From Verrucomicrobiota bacterium (GTDB lineage Bacteria > Verrucomicrobiota > Verrucomicrobiia > Opitutales > Opitutaceae), in assembly GCA_003694825.1 (NCBI GenBank), contig RFJS01000304.1:1-8410 (forward strand): a stretch of 8,410 nt of DNA. The letters are read 5' to 3'. The stretch's first letter is position 1; every line of letters starts with the position of its first letter. Of this stretch, positions 6,446-8,410 are shown piece after piece. The notes beneath the pieces were generated by a model. That model was given only the letters and a program-made list of their open reading frames with translations, was not told the origin of the DNA and did not search any database. The position numbers were made by a program, and so were the translations under genes.

Positions 6446-7923
6446 CCCCATCCCCACACGCCTTCATCGATGGCGCCTGGCAACCCGCCGGCGGCCCCGC
6501 CTTCACCTCCACCGACCCATCGACCGGCCGCGCCATCTGGACCGGCCGCGCCGCCACCGGCGACGACATCGCCCGCGCCACCAGCGCCGCCCGGCGCGCC
6601 TTCCCCGCCTGGGCCCGGCGCCCGCCGGCCGAACGAGAAGCCCTCCTGCGCGCCTTCGCCGCACAGCTCGAGGCCCACGCCGACGTCCTCGCCGCGCTCA
6701 TCTCGCGCGAGGTGGGCAAGCCCCGCTGGGAAGCCGCCACCGAAGTCCGGTCCATGATCGCCAAAATCGACATCTCCATCGCCGCGCATCGAGAGCGCTG
6801 TGGCGAATTCACCGGCGGTCCGGCGGTCACGCGCTTCCGTCCGCATGGTGTCGTCGCCGTATTCGGCCCCTTCAACTTCCCCGGACACCTGCCCAACGGG
6901 CACATCGTCCCCGCCCTGCTCGCGGGCAACACCGTGGTCTTCAAACCCAGCGAGAAAGCACCGGCCGTGGCCGCCCTGACCGTCGCCCTCTGGGAGGCAG
7001 CCGGACTGCCGCCCGGCTGCCTCAACCTCGTGCCGGGCGGACGCGACACCGGCATCGCCCTCGCCGCCGATCCCCGACTCGACGGCGTGTTCTTCACCGG
7101 CAGCGCCGCCGCCGGCCTCGCCCTCCACCGCCACTTCGCCGACCGGCCCGACAAGATCCTCGCGCTGGAGATGGGCGGCAACAATCCGCTCGTCGTCTGG
7201 GACGTCGCCGACATTGCCGCCGCCGTCGTGCTGACGATCCAGTCGGCCTTTCTCAGCGCCGGGCAGCGCTGCACCTGCGCCCGGCGGCTCATCATCACGG
7301 ACGGTCCGGCCGGAGACAGGTTTCTCGCCGCGCTCACCGAGGCCGCGGGCCGCATCCGTGTCGCCGGTCCGGAAACGACCCCGGAGCCCTTCATGGGCCC
7401 GGTCATCGATGCCGAGGCCGCCGCCTCCGTGCTCCGCGCCCTGGCCGGCCTCCGCGACCGGGGCGGCCGCATCCTGCTCGAAGCGCGACCGCTCGCACCG
7501 GGCACCGGGCTGCTCTCGCCCGGCCTCATCGATGTCACCGGCGTATCCGATCGCCCCGACGAGGAGATCTTCGGTCCGCTTCTGCAGGTGATCCGGGTCG
7601 GGGATTTCGAAGCCGCCGTCGCCGAAGCCAACAACACCCGCTACGGCCTCGCGGCCGGCCTGCTCAGCGATGACGCCGCCTTGTGGGAGCGTTTCCGCCT
7701 CGAGGCCCGGGCCGGCATCGTCAACTGGAACCAGCAACTCACCGGCGCGAGCAGCGCGGCGCCCTTCGGCGGAATCAAGCTCAGCGGCAACCACCGTCCC
7801 AACGCCTGGTTTGCCGCGGACTACTGCAGCTATCCGGTGGCCAGCATCGAACGCCGCCGGCTCTCCCTTCCAGAAACCCTGCCTCCCGGCCTTCCGCCCT
7901 TCGACCATGTCCACGACGCTTGA
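6442..7923 (+). CDS. astD: N-succinylglutamate 5-semialdehyde dehydrogenase
   Basis: This 493-residue NAD-dependent aldehyde dehydrogenase oxidises succinylglutamate semialdehyde to succinylglutamate, the fourth step of the AST pathway. All key residues are present: Asn145 in [14 protein letters not shown], Lys168 in VFKPSEKAP for cofactor binding, FTGS (218-221), general base Glu243 in LEMGGNNPL, and catalytic Cys277 in [11 protein letters not shown]. The surrounding sequences ([15 protein letters not shown] and [12 protein letters not shown]) are typical of AstD and not of generic aldehyde dehydrogenases. Length matches E. coli AstD (492). The start is set by the 4-bp ATGA overlap with astA; no Shine-Dalgarno sequence is visible, so re-initiation after astA is likely. 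The 3' end overlaps the astB start by 17 bp in another frame. Confidence 0.97.
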   Translation: MTPSPHAFIDGAWQPAGGPAFTSTDPSTGRAIWTGRAATGDDIARATSAARRAFPAWARRPPAEREALLRAFAAQLEAHADVLAALISREVGKPRWEAATEVRSMIAKIDISIAAHRERCGEFTGGPAVTRFRPHGVVAVFGPFNFPGHLPNGHIVPALLAGNTVVFKPSEKAPAVAALTVALWEAAGLPPGCLNLVPGGRDTGIALAADPRLDGVFFTGSAAAGLALHRHFADRPDKILALEMGGNNPLVVWDVADIAAAVVLTIQSAFLSAGQRCTCARRLIITDGPAGDRFLAALTEAAGRIRVAGPETTPEPFMGPVIDAEAAASVLRALAGLRDRGGRILLEARPLAPGTGLLSPGLIDVTGVSDRPDEEIFGPLLQVIRVGDFEAAVAEANNTRYGLAAGLLSDDAALWERFRLEARAGIVNWNQQLTGASSAAPFGGIKLSGNHRPNAWFAADYCSYPVASIERRRLSLPETLPPGLPPFDHVHDA

Positions 7924-8410
7924 AGCCAACTTCGACGGCCTCGTCGGCCCCACCCACAACTACGCCGGCCTCTCCCTGGGCAACATCGCCTCGATGCGCC
8001 ACCGCGCCGCCGCCTCCAACCCGCGCGAGGCCGCGCTCCAGGGCATCGCCAAGATGCGCCTGCTCGCCAGCCTCGGCCTGCCCCAGGCCGTCCTTCCACC
8101 CCAGGAACGCCCCGACATCGGCGCGCTTCGCCGCCTCGGCTTCGCGGGGGCTTCCGACGCCGAGATCATCCGGCGCGCCGCCGCCGAAGCCCCGGAACTG
8201 CTCGCCGCCTGCGCTTCCGCCTCCGCCATGTGGACGGCCAATGCCGCCACCGTCGCGCCCTCCAGCGACACGACCGACGGCCGCCTCCACCTCACCGTCG
8301 CCAATCTCGTGAGCAAGTTTCACCGTTCGCTCGAGCCACCGGGCACCGCCCGCGCCCTGCGGGCGATTTTTCACGACACCTCGCGCTTCGCGGTCCACGA
8401 TCCGCTGCCG
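7907..8410 (+). CDS. astB: N-succinylarginine dihydrolase (partial, N-terminal 168 residues)
   Basis: This enzyme, of the amidinotransferase/dihydrolase superfamily, cleaves N-succinylarginine to N-succinylornithine, ammonia and CO2, the second AST step. The gene begins at ATG 7907, overlaps the end of astD by 17 bp, and stays open to the right edge, so 168 codons are seen. The start is supported by strong similarity to Ast[20 protein letters not shown] (8-26), [14 protein letters not shown] (37-50), [11 protein letters not shown] (60-70), [14 protein letters not shown] (74-87), then [20 protein letters not shown] (111-130) and [16 protein letters not shown] (131-146). These track E. coli AstB residue by residue along this stretch. 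The catalytic Glu, His and Cys of the family lie further downstream, beyond the window, so activity cannot be judged here. No Shine-Dalgarno sequence precedes the start; translation is probably coupled to astD. Confidence 0.96.
   Translation, partial: MSTTLEANFDGLVGPTHNYAGLSLGNIASMRHRAAASNPREAALQGIAKMRLLASLGLPQAVLPPQERPDIGALRRLGFAGASDAEIIRRAAAEAPELLAACASASAMWTANAATVAPSSDTTDGRLHLTVANLVSKFHRSLEPPGTARALRAIFHDTSRFAVHDPLP

Noticed and set aside
4937..6457. 506-residue open frame on the minus strand opposite the M20 gene and astA
   Set aside because: Same reasoning: antisense to supported genes, low-complexity composition, no motif and no ribosome-binding site that would set it apart.
6153..7673. 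506-residue plus-strand frame within astA and astD
   Set aside because: Arginine- and proline-rich out-of-frame product of GC-rich coding sequence; AstD occupies this stretch in another frame with all catalytic residues.
6142..7959. 605-residue open frame on the minus strand opposite astA, astD and astB
   Set aside because: It lies antisense to genes with strong family matches. Its translation is rich in Gly, Ala, Arg, Glu and Asp with no recognisable domain, as expected where GC-rich third positions remove stop codons from the complementary frame.

Overview
The window comes from a GC-rich bacterial chromosome. It has an outer membrane, because it carries an MCE/Mla-type lipid transporter with an auxiliary lipoprotein. 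Coding density is high, genes overlap by ATGA junctions, and two starts are TTG. The sequence alone does not fix the lineage; a proteobacterium or a member of the Verrucomicrobiota/PVC group would both fit, and this is only an impression. There are two divergent gene blocks around a 114-bp intergenic region (about 3262-3375), with no RNA gene, insertion sequence, CRISPR array or clear intrinsic terminator.

Left block, minus strand (3261 down to 1): a tightly packed operon for a retrograde/anterograde phospholipid ABC transporter. In transcription order it encodes a permease with an N-terminal STAS-like region fused to an MlaE domain, an MlaF-type ATPase, an MlaD-type single-MCE-domain substrate-binding protein with an unusually long helical tail, and the first 77 codons of a PqiC-like auxiliary lipoprotein that runs off the left edge. 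Spacings are 7 bp, a 4-bp overlap and 13 bp, so the genes are probably co-transcribed and translationally coupled. No MlaC-like periplasmic shuttle is visible.

Right block, plus strand (3376 to the right edge): a HAD-family phosphatase resembling phosphoglycolate phosphatase, then an M20-family metallohydrolase, astA (arginine N-succinyltransferase), astD (succinylglutamate semialdehyde dehydrogenase) and the first 168 codons of astB (N-succinylarginine dihydrolase). The last three are core enzymes of the arginine succinyltransferase (AST) catabolic pathway, which turns arginine into glutamate, ammonia and succinate. The pathway also needs an aminotransferase (AstC) and a desuccinylase (AstE, an M14-like zinc enzyme in the classical operon). 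Neither is seen here, but the M20 hydrolase directly upstream of astA has a complete-looking metal and catalytic set and resembles enzymes that cleave N-acyl-glutamates. It is therefore a reasonable candidate for a non-homologous replacement of AstE. That is the most interesting hypothesis in the window.

Most other open frames, including very long ones opposite astA/astD, are antisense shadows produced by the GC-rich third codon positions of the real genes.
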